NCBI GenBank assembly: GCA_947034885.2
Contig: OX344751.2
Span: 43,925,082-43,989,081 of the forward strand
Source: Thuidium tamariscinum
Taxonomy: Eukaryota > Streptophyta > Bryopsida > Hypnales > Thuidiaceae
Direction: 5' to 3'
DNA: 64,000 bases
Shown: one piece after another, positions 62,886-64,000 of the stretch
Layout of the letters: every line of letters starts with the position of its first letter
Numbering within the stretch: position 1 is the stretch's first letter
The notes under the pieces: generated by a model
The model's database searches: none
Told to the model about the DNA's origin: nothing
The model's input: only the letters and a program-made list of their open reading frames with translations
Made by a program: the position numbers and the translations under genes

Positions 62886-64000
62886 GTCATATCTTACCAA
62901 TTCCATTTTTCATAATGGTAGTTTGCTTTGAACAAATAAACTTGGTCTAATCATGCTAGTATTTTTGTTCCTTTGTGTTGATTGTTGCCTCAACAATATC
63001 TCATGCTTTGCCAAACATTTCATTGGAGTATAACCTTTAGTGCGTTACAAAGCAATCTTTTCTTAATAGGGACAAGTCTCCCCCATGCTCATGTCTTTGT
63101 TTCCTCTTACTTCAACCATATTGAATTCACAACATAGAAACCATCTACAATGTCTTAGTATTGCTACCAACAATTCTTCCCACAACACATATCATTCTAG
63201 TGGAGCAATAGAAGCATGAGTGTGGGCTCAACCAATGTCTCTCTTGGATAACCCATTTATTAATACCTAGTCCATTTTTATATGCATCAATGCTCTTGTT
63301 TGGATCATTGTTTGTGCAAATCTTGACTCTAGAAGAGTTGTCCTACCTTCTTGCTAGCTTGTATTTGAAATTGAGTATATGTGTCTCTTGCTTTCAAGTA
63401 CCAATCCACAACTTTCTTCTAAACCTCTCCTAGCAATTTTTGTTCTTGTAATGTAGGTATTTCCAACTTCGGTCTCAAGCCTTAAATGTATAGCTAGAGT
63501 TTGTTAACATCAGAAGGTTTATTTGTACTTCTTGCACTACAACTCATAATGTTCAAATTCATCATTGTACATTTGGAGGGCGAATTTTAATACCACCTTT
63601 TTAGTGCCTTAAGAGTCATTTACAACCTGAAGCATCAAGTTGTCAAACTACCTTCTTATTTATTCCTAGTGCTTTAGTGACCATCGTTACATAGAATCCA
63701 AAAGTAGCTTAGCCTTTCTCCTTTGCCACTTACTTTATACTACAAATTAGATCGTATTCTATAGCCTCTTTCCACTTCATTAGGAGGGATTTGAGGGCTC
63801 CCAAGGGTTGTTTCAATGTCTCTTCCTGAAACTGTTCGGGAATTGTTGGCTGTTCGCAACCAACAATTAACTAACTAAATAAATAAATATGAAAAAAAGT
63901 CTAAAAATTAAACAAAATTATAACGTGGCAATCGCTCGACCACGTAAGATTCCTGCAAAACTATGTTCCCGCAGCAAAGTCTACGTTTTCAAGCTGTCGG
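62886..64000. other. Terminal region, nothing certain
   Basis: No complete gene is seen. On the minus strand around 63735-63850 a short frame reads PEQFQEETLKQPLGALKSLL and MKWKEAIEYDL, protein-like but interrupted and of unknown family. The last 80 bases are GC-richer and may begin something beyond the window. Confidence 0.3.

Overview
This is nuclear DNA of a land plant, most likely a moss or another spore-bearing plant. Three things point there. It has spliced genes with GT-AG introns. It has a decayed PPR protein gene of the plant E/DYW class whose wording is close to the moss PPR proteins I remember. It has a MOK-type kinase, a family usually tied to motile cilia, which flowering plants lack. 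The species cannot be told from this window. Most of the sequence is AT-rich and gene-poor; the genes stand out as GC-richer islands.

Layout. 0.8-3.4 kb (+): a nine-exon MOK/LF4-type protein kinase. 4.3-6.5 kb (-): a PPR-DYW pseudogene, convergent with the kinase. 12.3-14.4 kb (-) and 41.2-43.3 kb (+): two copies of one three-exon beta-tubulin gene. They form an inverted repeat with 2,058-bp arms, no length difference and one mismatch noticed, on either side of about 26.9 kb without a recognisable gene. The predicted 443-residue proteins are identical.

The rest is mostly DNA-transposon fossils, several nested. A family of about 0.9-kb non-autonomous elements with TTAA target sites and CCCCTAAA ends (piggyBac-like by structure) has six copies. 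One holds a 2,149-bp solo LTR, one holds a 1,082-bp hAT-like element, one lies inside a 5.27-kb CACTA element, and one lies inside a Stowaway/mariner-like element. Other finds are a 212-bp near-perfect CACTA foldback, two short hAT-like MITEs (one with its empty site readable in a paralogous repeat 4 kb away), and a hAT-like pair at 60.5-62.9 kb. No intact transposase was seen.

The kinase and beta-tubulin could both serve sperm flagella, but nothing here shows linkage of function. No complete gene was recognised after 43.15 kb.
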